In this document: positions 9,304-18,561 of the stretch, piece after piece
How the letters are laid out: each line of letters opens with the position of its first letter
Numbering within the stretch: the first letter of the stretch is position 1
Assembly (NCBI GenBank): GCA_964490765.1
Contig: CAZBDV010000028.1
Location: 1 to 28,695 of the forward strand
Length of the DNA: 28,695 nucleotides
Direction of reading: 5' to 3'
Source of the DNA: CAZBDV01 sp964490765
GTDB taxonomy: Bacteria > Cloacimonadota > Cloacimonadia > Cloacimonadales > JAJBBL01
Program-made: the position numbers and the translations under genes
The notes under the pieces: generated by a model
What the model was told of the DNA's origin: nothing
Database searches by the model: none
Seen by the model: the letters and a program-made list of their open reading frames with translations, nothing else

Positions 9304-12300
9304 ATGAAAAGAGATCAAAAATTATTATTGGCCTGCAAATTATCATTATTTTTGCTGCTGGCATTAACCGGGACTGCTCTTGATGCATCACACGAGATGT
9401 TCAGAGTAACAGCAACCGGAAGCGAATTTACAGAGATCGAATTCGATCTCACAGATTATGAATTCACTACGCAAGAGCACGATGGTATTACCTATCAACG
9501 GCTTTATCATCCTGAAGCGGGTTATATCTTCACTGAGGGATTACCGGAGCTACCGATCTTAACAGCAATGCTGATGATACCCGATTATGGAGATGTCTCT
9601 ATCGAGGTACTCGGAATTGACAAAACCAGTCAGGAATCTGATATCCTTTTGTTCCCTTCTCAAGGTCCAGATCTGGTAATTTCCGAAGAGACCGGTTTTC
9701 TCTATGATCGTGAATTCTATAAGAAAGATATTTCCTATCCGGCAAAACTAGTCGATATAGGATCACCGATAATAATGAGAGATTTCCGGGCAGTCTCGAT
9801 AGCCATTTTCCCCTTTTCCTATAATCCCGGTAAGCGTGAGTTAACAATACATCATAATGTGAAGGTACGAGTGAGTTACAATCGACTCCAGCCAGGTGAG
9901 AATGAACTGAACAGAAGGTCTGATAGAATATCCAGGAGTTTCGAAAATATCTATCGAGCTGCTTTCCTCAATTACGACCAGTTCCGCAACCCTGATCTGG
10001 AGTACCAGGCAAGAAGCATCATCGTCATATATCATCACAGTCCTCTGTTAGAACCTACAGTAAACCAATTTGTTGACTGGAAGAGGGATAAAGGATTTGA
10101 AATCACGGCTACAAACACTTCTGCTCTCGGGTCGAGTTATGCTATAAAGAACTATATCCAGAATGCTTATGATACGTGGGAAAATCCACCGGAATACATT
10201 ATTCTTATTGGTGGTGGGTCTGGTAGCTTTTCCATTCCAAAGTTCTATGAATACAGCGCTGATGGAGACCACCCTTACGGTCTCTTAGAGGGTAACGATG
10301 ATATCTCCGATGCTTTCGTGGGTAGATTTCCAATCGCTACTTCCGAACAACTCGTAACGATCTGGAACAAGTTACGAAACTATGAAAAAGAACCTTATTT
10401 GACCAACACTGACTGGTATGAGCATGCACTCCTGGTCGGTGATGCTACCACCCCCTCAGGAATCTCCCCCTCTATCACCATGAGATTTGTGAAAGAATTG
10501 ATAGAGTATTACAATGAGAATTTTCAGTTCACTACACATTATACAGGATCAGCGACTACCGTCATTAACAATGCTTTCAATCAGGGAATCAGCTTCTTCC
10601 CCTACAGGGGCTATATAGGCATGTCTGGCTGGACTGCAAATGCCTCATCTCTCAATAATGGTCTGATGCTCCCCAATTGCTTCTTTATCTCCTGTGCTAC
10701 ATTATCTTTTTCTAATAGCAGCAACACAGAATCAGTAGTAAATATGGGAACCCCTGTTACTCCCAAGGGTGCCATAGCAGCTATAGGAATGACCACCGGC
10801 TCAACAAGAACTGCTTTTAACAACGCTTATGTAGGAAGTTTCATGTATGGTATATTTGCCGAGAATATCCGGACAATGGGAGAAACTCTGGCCAGGGGCA
10901 AGCTCTTCCTGCACCAGAACTGGGATATTGTTCATCCCGCAAAACCACCTATCCATTCCCAAAAAGCGAGTCTGATGGGTGACCCTTCAGCTGATATATG
11001 GGCAGGACTGCCGAAAATTATGAATGTTGCTTATGATGAATCCTTACCGATCGGTGCAAACTATATTGACATCACTGTAACTGACGATGACAGCCAGCCG
11101 ATAGAAAATGCCTGGGTAACTATTCGTCAAGTTGACGGAAGCAATGAAGTGTTATTCGAAACAGACTATACGGATGAGAATGGGCATATTACCCATATTT
11201 TCGATTCCGGTGCAACTGGAACAGTCAAGGTAACTGTTACTAAACCCGATTATATCCCCCATCTCGGTACTTTTTCATTTGACGGTGATCCCTCTGTTGC
11301 TCTGGACGGAATTGATATCAACGGAGAGACAAATGCGGGTAATAGTGCAGGCATCGATCTTACTCTGAAAAACTACATGAGTTCTACAGCAACCAACGTT
11401 AGCGGAACCCTCTCCATTGATAGTGAATTTATCGAGGTCACTCAGGCAGTTTCTACATATCCAGATATTCCAGCTGCTGGAACGGGAGATAATGTTACAA
11501 CTTATCAGGTCAGCTTCTCACCCGATACCCCTTCCGGTTACAGAGCTTATTTCGACCTTGAAATCAGCGAAGGTATATCTAATAACTGGCTGAGTAGATT
11601 CGTTCTGATAATTAACAATGGGCATCTCGTTGTTGAAGATATATCCTTCAGTGTAGGTAATGTTATTGAACCAGCTCAAAATGCCGAGATGTATGTTACC
11701 CTCCACAACTATGGCAATCTGGACGTTGATGATGTCTATGGTACTCTGAGCGGTGAAGCTTTCGGTTTTACTATTCTCGAACCTACTGCCTATTTCGGCA
11801 ACATTGCCGCAGGTGAAAATGCGACGAACAGTCTGGAAAATTTTGAAGTCGCTGTATCCGGCACTGTGATTCCCGGAACAGTTTTCAATCTTGAGATCGA
11901 TCTCTACAATAGTGACGGATTTGCCCAGACAGTGCCATTTAATCTATCAGTCGGAACTGTTACGGTTGATGACCCACTCGGGCCAGATTCATTCGGCTAT
12001 ATCTGTTTCGATGATGGAGATGACACCTATCTGGAAGCACCTGTATACGATTGGATAGAAATTGCTCCCTCTCTCGGTGGAAGTGGAGTTAATACCGGCT
12101 TACAGTCTGATCATTCCAATGTACAGCAGGTAACAACTATGGATCTCCCCTTCACTTTCCGGTTTTATGATATCGATTATGATGAGATCAGTATCTGTGC
12201 AAACGGCTGGATAAGTTTTGGTATCACTGAACAGGCAACCTTCCGTAATTACAGATTGCCAGGTCCAATGGGCCCCAGCCCTATAGTGGCAGCTTTCTGG

Positions 12301-15300
12301 GATAACCTATCTCTCGCTTCAGGAGCTGTTTATACCTATTATGATGAAAGTAGCAGTATCTTTGTTATCCAGTGGCAAAATGCTGTTAACAGAGTTGGTA
12401 GCGCTGAGGAGACCTTCCAGATTATACTCTATGATCCGTCTGTCTATCTCACTCCCACTGGTAACGGAGATATTAAGATCCAGTATAAAGTATTCAATAA
12501 CATGAATAATATGACAGGACCGGAATGGGGTAATTACTGCACAGTGGGATTGGAAGATCACACAGGAACTGTAGGTCTGGAATATACTTTTGGAAATCAA
12601 TACCCAACAGCGGCCAGGCCTCTCGGCAATGAAACGGCAATACTCTTTACTACTGGTGGTATTGATTATGAAAACGCCTATATCGCCATCGATAACTTCA
12701 GTATTGTCGGTGTCGATAATAACATTCCGGAATTCGGTGATATCATTGATATCAGTATGACACTTATCAATCTGGGTGGTGAGATAGCTCAGAACGTAGC
12801 GGCAGAGATCACCTCAAACGACCAGTATATCACTATCCTCGATGATTATGCCTTCTTCGGAACTATGGGTGAAGAGGAGACGATTACAGTAAATAATGCC
12901 TTTACCGTTGAAATCGCTGATAATGTGCCCGATATGCATCGTGCTCAATTCATCCTTACTGCTACAGCAGATGACAATATGACCTGGACACATACATTTA
13001 ACTTCTATATCCAGGCACCAGAGCTGGATGTCCTTACACCATTGATCTACGACCCGGCACCGGGAGGTAATAACAACGGAGTGATAGATCCGGGTGAAAC
13101 TCTAACTCTCTATCTTCCGATTATGAATGCAGGTAGTGCCAGTTCTCCAGAAATTGATTTTAATATCACAACAGACACTCCGCTTGTAACGATTAATAGT
13201 ATATCTAATACTGAGTTTCTCGGCCTCTTTGCTGGTGATGTACTCTATCCTGAGATCAACATAACAGTAGACGAAACCATCAGTGTTGGAACGGAGATCG
13301 CCTTCGATTATGTTCTAGAGACCGGAAATTATATATTCTCCGGTGAAGCATATACTAATGTCGGAGGTCTGGCAACAGCTCAACTTGGATCGGGTACTGC
13401 TACAAACAGTACTACTGACGGTGCTCCGATCAATATCTGGTATCGTAGTTTGAGGGGTCAGATGGTCTATACTGCCGACGAACTCAGTGCAGCTGGTATT
13501 AATAATGGTGGTGCTATTACTGATTTTGGATTCTACGTTACTTCACCACCTCAATATGCCTTACCTAACTTCATTATAAGAATGAAACACACGACTGCGA
13601 CTAACGCCTCCTCGCACGACAACGGACCTTTCGAGACCGTCTATTTTACCAACAGCTATATGCCAACAGCTGGCGACTGGGACATGATAGAATTAGACAC
13701 TCCATTCCTCTGGAACGGTGAAGACAATATCCTCGTCGATACTGCCTTCGCTCAGGTACCCTCCTGGAATTCATCAGGACAGTTAAGAATCTACAGTGTT
13801 CCAAATGGATATCGGTTTGTTCGTTCTGATGGTTCTGATCAGACAAATGCTACTACAACAACCACATCTTCGAATAAACCACAGGCTATGATTGTCCTGA
13901 TAACCAGTTCAGGTGATACAGAAGTGGTAAGGCCGGAAAACCTGACTGCCGAGTATTCAAATTCTCAGATTCACCTGGAATGGAATCCACCCACTTTGCC
14001 AGACCTGAGAAGCGAACAACGAACCAGATCTGCGACTGCGGAGATGAGTCGTGAGAACAATAGAGATAACCGCACTCTACTGGGTTACAATATATATCGT
14101 AACGGTAATCAGATCAATGATGAACTGATTGAAGTTACAGAATATTATGACCCCGATGTTGAACCGCTCACAGACTACTATTATTATGTAACTGCTCTCT
14201 TCACAGAAGGAGAATCTCAGCCGTCTAATATAGCATACATTCAGCTGGCTAACAGGGTAGCTACCCCTGAGTTCACACCACCCGGTGGTTACTACAATAC
14301 CGATCTTACTGTCGAGATCACTACAGATACAGAAGATGCCGTCATCTATTACACACTCGATGGCTCAGAACCAGATGAATCGTCCATCCTCTACGAACTC
14401 CCGATAGAACTCACCCTCGGGTCGGACATAACTATCAAAGCAAAAGGTTATTGTGACGAACTTCTACCGAGTGATACTGCTTCAGCTGATTATTTTATGA
14501 CTCAGATTATACCAACGCCTGAGATCTCACCTGAGGGGGGAACATATTATGAACCTCTGCTTATTGAGATCGAGCTCCCGGAAGATATCTGGAATATCTA
14601 TTATACAACAGATGGCTCTATCCCCAACGAAACCAGTGAACTGTATATAGAGCCGTTCACTATCAATGTCTCGACAACTGTCAGAGCTCGTGGATTTGCT
14701 GATGATTGGATCCCGAGTGAGACAGCTACAACTGACTATGCAATTCTTAACCCACCACAAAACCTGGTTTTGGAGAGCAGTATCGATTCTATCGAACTGA
14801 GCTGGGAAGAACCATTAACAATGTCAGGTGAAAACAGTTTACCGGACTGGTATAACTCAAATGAAAAAAATATTCCTGCAGAGTATTCTCTGAAACCGAC
14901 GACAGTAGATCATAGAAACAGATCAACCCGTTTCTCCCGTGAAATAACCTCGATTAGATCAAGACCGGAAAGAAGAGAAATAAGACTGAGAGAGTTAATC
15001 GGATACAATGTATATAGAGCTATTGGTGATGAGTCATTCAGCATGCTCAATGACGAACCGTTGACAGATACTTATTATGAGGATTCAGACCTGGCTCCAG
15101 GCAATTATCAATATTATGTTACAGCTGTATACAGTGAAGGGGAGTCCAATCCTTCCAATACAGTCAATCACACGATAGAAGGTGTCGTTGCCAATCCGGA
15201 ATTCTCTCCCGAACCGGGGTCTTACGAGGTAGAGGTAGAGGTTACGCTCTACTGTGATACTGATGATGCTATTATATATTACACACTGGATGGGAACGAT

Positions 15301-15738
15301 CCGGACGAAAATTCTACAGTCTATGCTGATCCAATATATCTGGACGAGACTACTACCATAAAAGCGATAGCAATGTTAGATGGCTGGATTAGCAGCGAAA
15401 TTGTCTCCGGAGTCTATGAAATTGAACCATCATCTGTAGAAGATGAAACTCCGGAACCATTGAGAACCGAACTAATCGGGGCATATCCCAATCCCTTCAA
15501 TCCCACAACAACCCTGGCTTTTACCCTGGATACTCCACAACGGGTAACTCTGGAAATTTATAACATCGCAGGCAGAAAAGTTACTGTCCTGCTCGATAGT
15601 TTTACTGAGAGTGGCAGACATAATGTATTCTGGGATGGACTCGACAGTAATGGTAAACAGATGGGTAGTGGAGTTTATTTCTACAGGATGAAGACTGCTG
15701 ATTACCTGGATGTTAAGAAGATGATCCTGCTTAAATAA
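9304..15738 (+). CDS. Secreted C25 (gingipain-like) multidomain protein with C-terminal sorting domain
   Basis: 2144 residues; the ATG has GAGG eight bases upstream. A signal peptide (LSLFLLLALTGTALDAS) spans residues about 8-30 and is followed by a propeptide-like region to about 230. Residues about 237-560 match the Peptidase_C25 fold: GNDDISDAFVGRFP, then YRGYIGMSGW (434-443) and FISCATLSFS with Cys464. The catalytic His expected in a YxGHG loop is missing. Next come a carboxypeptidase-regulatory-like beta domain (about 580-660), CARDB/Ig-like and jelly-roll-like beta domains (660-1500), FN3 (from about 1540), two chitobiase C-terminal-like repeats (about 1653-1735 and 1736-1812; each with YYTxDGSxPxE), a second FN3 (from about 1815) and a third such repeat (about 1960-2040). 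The C-terminus is YPNPFNPTT...SGVYFYRM, a FlgD-like/type IX secretion sorting domain. Both FN3 domains carry Arg-rich inserts. Export to the cell surface is likely; protease activity is doubtful. Confidence 0.88.
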   Translation: MKRDQKLLLACKLSLFLLLALTGTALDASHEMFRVTATGSEFTEIEFDLTDYEFTTQEHDGITYQRLYHPEAGYIFTEGLPELPILTAMLMIPDYGDVSIEVLGIDKTSQESDILLFPSQGPDLVISEETGFLYDREFYKKDISYPAKLVDIGSPIIMRDFRAVSIAIFPFSYNPGKRELTIHHNVKVRVSYNRLQPGENELNRRSDRISRSFENIYRAAFLNYDQFRNPDLEYQARSIIVIYHHSPLLEPTVNQFVDWKRDKGFEITATNTSALGSSYAIKNYIQNAYDTWENPPEYIILIGGGSGSFSIPKFYEYSADGDHPYGLLEGNDDISDAFVGRFPIATSEQLVTIWNKLRNYEKEPYLTNTDWYEHALLVGDATTPSGISPSITMRFVKELIEYYNENFQFTTHYTGSATTVINNAFNQGISFFPYRGYIGMSGWTANASSLNNGLMLPNCFFISCATLSFSNSSNTESVVNMGTPVTPKGAIAAIGMTTGSTRTAFNNAYVGSFMYGIFAENIRTMGETLARGKLFLHQNWDIVHPAKPPIHSQKASLMGDPSADIWAGLPKIMNVAYDESLPIGANYIDITVTDDDSQPIENAWVTIRQVDGSNEVLFETDYTDENGHITHIFDSGATGTVKVTVTKPDYIPHLGTFSFDGDPSVALDGIDINGETNAGNSAGIDLTLKNYMSSTATNVSGTLSIDSEFIEVTQAVSTYPDIPAAGTGDNVTTYQVSFSPDTPSGYRAYFDLEISEGISNNWLSRFVLIINNGHLVVEDISFSVGNVIEPAQNAEMYVTLHNYGNLDVDDVYGTLSGEAFGFTILEPTAYFGNIAAGENATNSLENFEVAVSGTVIPGTVFNLEIDLYNSDGFAQTVPFNLSVGTVTVDDPLGPDSFGYICFDDGDDTYLEAPVYDWIEIAPSLGGSGVNTGLQSDHSNVQQVTTMDLPFTFRFYDIDYDEISICANGWISFGITEQATFRNYRLPGPMGPSPIVAAFWDNLSLASGAVYTYYDESSSIFVIQWQNAVNRVGSAEETFQIILYDPSVYLTPTGNGDIKIQYKVFNNMNNMTGPEWGNYCTVGLEDHTGTVGLEYTFGNQYPTAARPLGNETAILFTTGGIDYENAYIAIDNFSIVGVDNNIPEFGDIIDISMTLINLGGEIAQNVAAEITSNDQYITILDDYAFFGTMGEEETITVNNAFTVEIADNVPDMHRAQFILTATADDNMTWTHTFNFYIQAPELDVLTPLIYDPAPGGNNNGVIDPGETLTLYLPIMNAGSASSPEIDFNITTDTPLVTINSISNTEFLGLFAGDVLYPEINITVDETISVGTEIAFDYVLETGNYIFSGEAYTNVGGLATAQLGSGTATNSTTDGAPINIWYRSLRGQMVYTADELSAAGINNGGAITDFGFYVTSPPQYALPNFIIRMKHTTATNASSHDNGPFETVYFTNSYMPTAGDWDMIELDTPFLWNGEDNILVDTAFAQVPSWNSSGQLRIYSVPNGYRFVRSDGSDQTNATTTTTSSNKPQAMIVLITSSGDTEVVRPENLTAEYSNSQIHLEWNPPTLPDLRSEQRTRSATAEMSRENNRDNRTLLGYNIYRNGNQINDELIEVTEYYDPDVEPLTDYYYYVTALFTEGESQPSNIAYIQLANRVATPEFTPPGGYYNTDLTVEITTDTEDAVIYYTLDGSEPDESSILYELPIELTLGSDITIKAKGYCDELLPSDTASADYFMTQIIPTPEISPEGGTYYEPLLIEIELPEDIWNIYYTTDGSIPNETSELYIEPFTINVSTTVRARGFADDWIPSETATTDYAILNPPQNLVLESSIDSIELSWEEPLTMSGENSLPDWYNSNEKNIPAEYSLKPTTVDHRNRSTRFSREITSIRSRPERREIRLRELIGYNVYRAIGDESFSMLNDEPLTDTYYEDSDLAPGNYQYYVTAVYSEGESNPSNTVNHTIEGVVANPEFSPEPGSYEVEVEVTLYCDTDDAIIYYTLDGNDPDENSTVYADPIYLDETTTIKAIAMLDGWISSEIVSGVYEIEPSSVEDETPEPLRTELIGAYPNPFNPTTTLAFTLDTPQRVTLEIYNIAGRKVTVLLDSFTESGRHNVFWDGLDSNGKQMGSGVYFYRMKTADYLDVKKMILLK

Positions 15739-15747
15739 AATTATACG

Positions 15748-15804
15748 TCTGATAGGGATTGGTGACCGAAACCCAGATCCTACTCACCTCAAATCCCTGT
15801 CAGA
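15748..15804 (+). other. Long imperfect hairpin in the 3' region of the C25 gene
   Basis: TCTGATAGGGATT (15748-15760) pairs with AATCCCTGTCAGA (15792-15804), with one T-G position in the stem, and inside it GGTGA (15761-15765) pairs with TCACC (15784-15788). It has no T-tract, so it is not itself a classic terminator. It may protect the mRNA 3' end or belong to a small 3' RNA that ends at the next hairpin. Confidence 0.45.
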
Positions 15805-15818
15805 TGCTTATTAACTAT

Positions 15819-15853
15819 CAAGACACCCGATAATTATCGGGTGTCTTGTTTAT
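15819..15853 (+). terminator. Rho-independent terminator (30-base perfect palindrome)
   Basis: CAAGACACCCGATAA (15819-15833) is followed directly by its exact reverse complement to 15848, then TTTATAT. The stem is strong and lies between the convergent C25 gene and the 311-codon gene on the minus strand, so it could stop transcription from both sides. The T-tract is better on the plus strand. Confidence 0.8.
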
Positions 15854-15878
15854 ATCCGCACTTAACCACATAAAACCG

Positions 15879-16814
15879 CTATTGAACAGATTTCTTCTTA
15901 GTTTGAGAATATAAGGATATACTCGTCAGGATGATTACCATATCTTTCTCTGGTTCGAAATCGATAACCAGGGATAGTTGATAAAAATCTCTGTGGGTTG
16001 AACTATATTGAATCTGGATTTCATACCGATTTATCTTTAATAGCAGAACATTGTAGCGAGCTACCCTCCTGATCGGAGGATAGTCAAAATCTACAGTTTC
16101 TTTCCCCATCATATATGGGCTTAAAAGCTTGATATCGTCTGTTTCCATACTCTTTTTCAGTAACTTGATAGATTTAAAATGTTTGGAATGTCTTTTATAT
16201 AACTCTTCGATGGAATGTGATTCTTCAGAGTTCTGTAGATTAGGATTAGGCCCGGTTCCCTGATTATCAATTCCTGGCTTCTCCTTCTTATCTCTGAAAA
16301 GATTCCTCAGTCTTAGAATCTTAAGTTGTAATCCTTTTATCTCTGATGATGAATCTTTAGGGGGGTGAAGATCACATATCCTGCAGGCTGACATCAGATA
16401 GTTCTCTAATAACTTCCTTTCAAGCCCAACTGTCTCCGAATATATCTCAGACTGAAGTTCTAATAACTTCTTTTGTTCAGGTATCATCAAGCAGTCATTG
16501 ATAATGTAGTTGGTAATCTTCTGTTCCAGCCTGTAGTAAACACACTTAGAATTCTTTGTACTTTCAATGATCCTGTTGAAATAATAATGGATCTTATCCT
16601 TAGTGGTGTCTTTAAGCCATTTTTGGATAGATGCAGACTTGATTTTATCCTCATAAAGAATATATTTGATCACTGTGAGTCTGGCTATCTCTTCTGAGGT
16701 TGGCTTATCCCTGGTAATAGAGAAGGCTTCTCTATATGATATGAGAAGAAAATTGCAGTAATTTCCCTTTGCTAATCTTACTGCTTTTCTTGATTGTTGA
16801 TTGGTTATCGACAA
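15879..16814 (-). CDS. Hypothetical protein, 311 residues, unrecognised
   Basis: I do not recognise this protein. It starts at a TTG at 16814; there is no in-frame ATG until deep inside the protein, and GGGAAGG lies eight bases upstream of the TTG. No signal peptide, membrane segment or enzyme motif is seen. The N-terminal two thirds look mainly helical and rich in Lys, Leu and Ile. A pair of cysteines (SACRICDLHPP, about residue 145) is not followed by a second pair, so a zinc site is unsupported. A low-complexity Asn/Gly/Pro linker around residue 190 separates a C-terminal region with alternating beta-like hydrophobic residues (residues about 245-300). The sequence is consistent with a cytoplasmic two-domain protein. 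It has its own promoter-like TTGACA upstream, and a terminator isolates it from the lipoprotein gene. Reading as a gene rests on length, ribosome binding site and the convergent terminator. Confidence 0.7.
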   Translation of the reverse strand: MSITNQQSRKAVRLAKGNYCNFLLISYREAFSITRDKPTSEEIARLTVIKYILYEDKIKSASIQKWLKDTTKDKIHYYFNRIIESTKNSKCVYYRLEQKITNYIINDCLMIPEQKKLLELQSEIYSETVGLERKLLENYLMSACRICDLHPPKDSSSEIKGLQLKILRLRNLFRDKKEKPGIDNQGTGPNPNLQNSEESHSIEELYKRHSKHFKSIKLLKKSMETDDIKLLSPYMMGKETVDFDYPPIRRVARYNVLLLKINRYEIQIQYSSTHRDFYQLSLVIDFEPEKDMVIILTSISLYSQTKKKSVQ

Positions 16815-16849
16815 TGCCTTTACCTTCCCTCTGTCTAATATGTATTTAG

Positions 16850-16876
16850 ACCATACTATTTAAATCAATCTGTCAA
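16850..16876 (-). promoter_or_regulatory. Candidate promoter of the 311-codon gene
   Basis: On the minus strand a perfect TTGACA (16876-16871) is followed by TATGGT (16855-16850) after 15 bases, preceded by AT-rich sequence. The spacer is shorter than the usual 17, so the exact -10 is uncertain. It lies 36-62 bases before the TTG start. Confidence 0.4.
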
Positions 16877-16892
16877 GATAAAAACTATTCAT

Positions 16893-16928
16893 AAAAAAAG
16901 ACCGCCATGTTTCCACATGACGGTCTTT
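16893..16928 (-). terminator. Rho-independent terminator of the lipoprotein gene
   Basis: AAAGACCGCCATGT (16897-16910) pairs with ACATGACGGTCTTT (16915-16928) across a TTCC loop, with a single C/A mismatch. On the minus strand the stem is followed by a run of seven T (16899-16893), the classic form. It sits 46 bases after the lipoprotein stop codon. Confidence 0.9.
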
Positions 16929-16973
16929 CTGCTATTATATTACAGATTGGTGATTACTTACCAATACGAATGA

Positions 16974-17996
16974 CTATTCTCCGCAACAAACCAGGACATC
17001 GAGATGTATCACGAAATATCTGTAATGATCAACCTCAATTTCCAGATCTGTCCCTTTGTAGGTTGTAAACAAACCTGAAGCAGGTCTTGAATCGGGTAGT
17101 TCGCCTTCGCCATAGCCTTGAATCTTCACCGCTTCATCTTCATCCTGTAACATCATATTCTCACCTAAATCGATCGTTATATATCCTACTTCAGTATCGT
17201 AATCGTAGGAATAAGTAACACTCGCATCCTCTACCAGATTCTGACCGGCATAGATTCCCTGTGTTTCAGAGCCTTCTGTATCGAAGTAGAACCACCAGGC
17301 ATTACCACCACCGGGATAGTCTCCGCCATAAGCGGTTTCTTCTTCCCATTCGGGTGGTTCACCATTGCCATTGCACTGGATCGTATACTCAGCATAGAAC
17401 CACCAGCGTGGTCCCGGACCCGGGATATCACCACCCCAGGCAGTTTCGTCGTCTATTACCTCTCCCTCATCATCTAACATAACTACAGCTGCATGAGCAG
17501 CTATGACGATGGTCTGGTCACATTCGAAATCATATGGGGCCAGCTCTATTGCATAGGTATATTCGGTAACTAATGGGTCGTGATCATTTGAATAATCGAA
17601 TTGTCCTGGAATAGGAATCCCTGCATTGGGTCCGTTCTGAGTAGCGGGAATACCCGCCAGTTCTGCTGATATATGAACATGAGTCTCTTCTATTAACCAG
17701 TCATTGTCTTCAAAAAGAGAGAATTGAACATAGATATAAGTACTGTCATTGTAAATAGAGAGTATGCCTATCTCCATGTTCTGACCTGCCCAGATCGGGT
17801 ATTCTGAAGTGTTAAACTCTCTGCTTGATAAATAAATTGCTCCGATATCATTCACTTCGTTTACATTGTTTGCTGATGAATTGCCGACACTGTAAGTCGT
17901 TGATTCGGGTTCAAAGAAATTGGGGCTGTTCTGACAGCCAAGCACAAAAAGTGAGACTAACGACAAAAGAAATAACAATTTAATAGACGATTTCAT
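16974..17996 (-). CDS. Lipoprotein with two duplicated beta domains (ETA-GGD motif)
   Basis: 340 residues, with AGGAGG five bases before the ATG. A lipoprotein signal peptide ends in the lipobox LFVLG-C (Cys21), so the mature protein is anchored to a membrane by lipid. The body is an internal duplication: an AGQNMEIGILSIYND...DNDWLIEETHVHI unit near residues 70-110 is matched by AGQNLVEDASVTYSYD...MMLQDEDEAVKIQ near 250-295. Two copies of a loop, ETAWGGDIPGPGPRWWFY and ETAYGGDYPGGGNAWWFY, sit between them. This resembles a widespread family of secreted all-beta proteins with AGQ and ETAW motifs and no known function (recalled, not searched). The protein ends in CCGE. No enzyme motif is visible. 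A strong terminator follows, so the gene is probably transcribed alone. Confidence 0.88.
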   Translation of the reverse strand: MKSSIKLLFLLSLVSLFVLGCQNSPNFFEPESTTYSVGNSSANNVNEVNDIGAIYLSSREFNTSEYPIWAGQNMEIGILSIYNDSTYIYVQFSLFEDNDWLIEETHVHISAELAGIPATQNGPNAGIPIPGQFDYSNDHDPLVTEYTYAIELAPYDFECDQTIVIAAHAAVVMLDDEGEVIDDETAWGGDIPGPGPRWWFYAEYTIQCNGNGEPPEWEEETAYGGDYPGGGNAWWFYFDTEGSETQGIYAGQNLVEDASVTYSYDYDTEVGYITIDLGENMMLQDEDEAVKIQGYGEGELPDSRPASGLFTTYKGTDLEIEVDHYRYFVIHLDVLVCCGE

Positions 17997-18048
17997 CTTT
18001 TCCTCCTTAGAAATCTTTACTCATTACATACTTATAACTCATTGCCCT

Positions 18049-18073
18049 GGTATTCATAACTTTTTTTTGCCCG
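18049..18073 (-). promoter_or_regulatory. Candidate promoter/upstream motif of the lipoprotein gene
   Basis: On the minus strand CGGG (18073-18070), a spacer of 11 bases containing eight A, and TATGAATACC (18058-18049). Its near end lies 53 bases before the ATG. It matches the arrangement upstream of the GLUG gene. No TTGACA-like -35 is at the right distance, so the assignment rests on the shared pattern. Confidence 0.3.
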
Positions 18074-18283
18074 GACATTGAGCGGAACAAGTAGCCTGGT
18101 TCGATTCATAATGCCAGTTGCTAAAAGTTCATAGATACAATATAACTACAGAAGCAAAGAAAACAAATAATCCTTAGTGAATTCTGTTTACCTCTTTGGT
18201 TTAATGATTATCAAGTCTCATATACAGCATCAAATCTTCCAACTAAAAATATCAAACATATTATACATTACCAATAGAACAAC

Positions 18284-18345
18284 AGGTCATTTGTTGTCAA
18301 GTTATTATTGTTCCTGAAAGATCATTGCCTGCCGAAGAATGACCT
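18284..18345. repeat. Inverted repeat AGGTCATT / AATGACCT
   Basis: Two perfect 8-base arms (18284-18291 and 18338-18345) are separated by 46 bases and enclose a minus-strand TTGACA. They could be operator half-sites or the foot of an RNA structure; chance is also possible. Confidence 0.4.
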
Positions 18346-18561
18346 ATGATATAACTGAATGTTCTTTCCGTTTCATCTGTAGCAAGCAATCACGAGATTT
18401 ATCAGCAGTCTCTTTTTCTTGTGTGAGTAAATACGATCTATTGTGTTCTGATGTTAGCAAGCCAACCAGAAGGATTTTCAGTGATAAATTACTTGACTGA
18501 TACACTGAAGAGAAAAGTTTATTACGATACTTAACACGTATAAGAATTATCGGAGGTAAAT

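Larger units (their letters stand above)
17997..18561. other. Divergent intergenic region, 565 bases
   Basis: No supported gene. Besides the lipoprotein upstream motif it contains a minus-strand TTGACA at 18300-18295 lying between AGGTCATT (18284-18291) and AATGACCT (18338-18345), which form an inverted repeat. TTGACT at 18493-18498 is a possible -35 for the TPR lipoprotein gene. The rest is AT-rich and shows nothing I can interpret. Confidence 0.65.
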
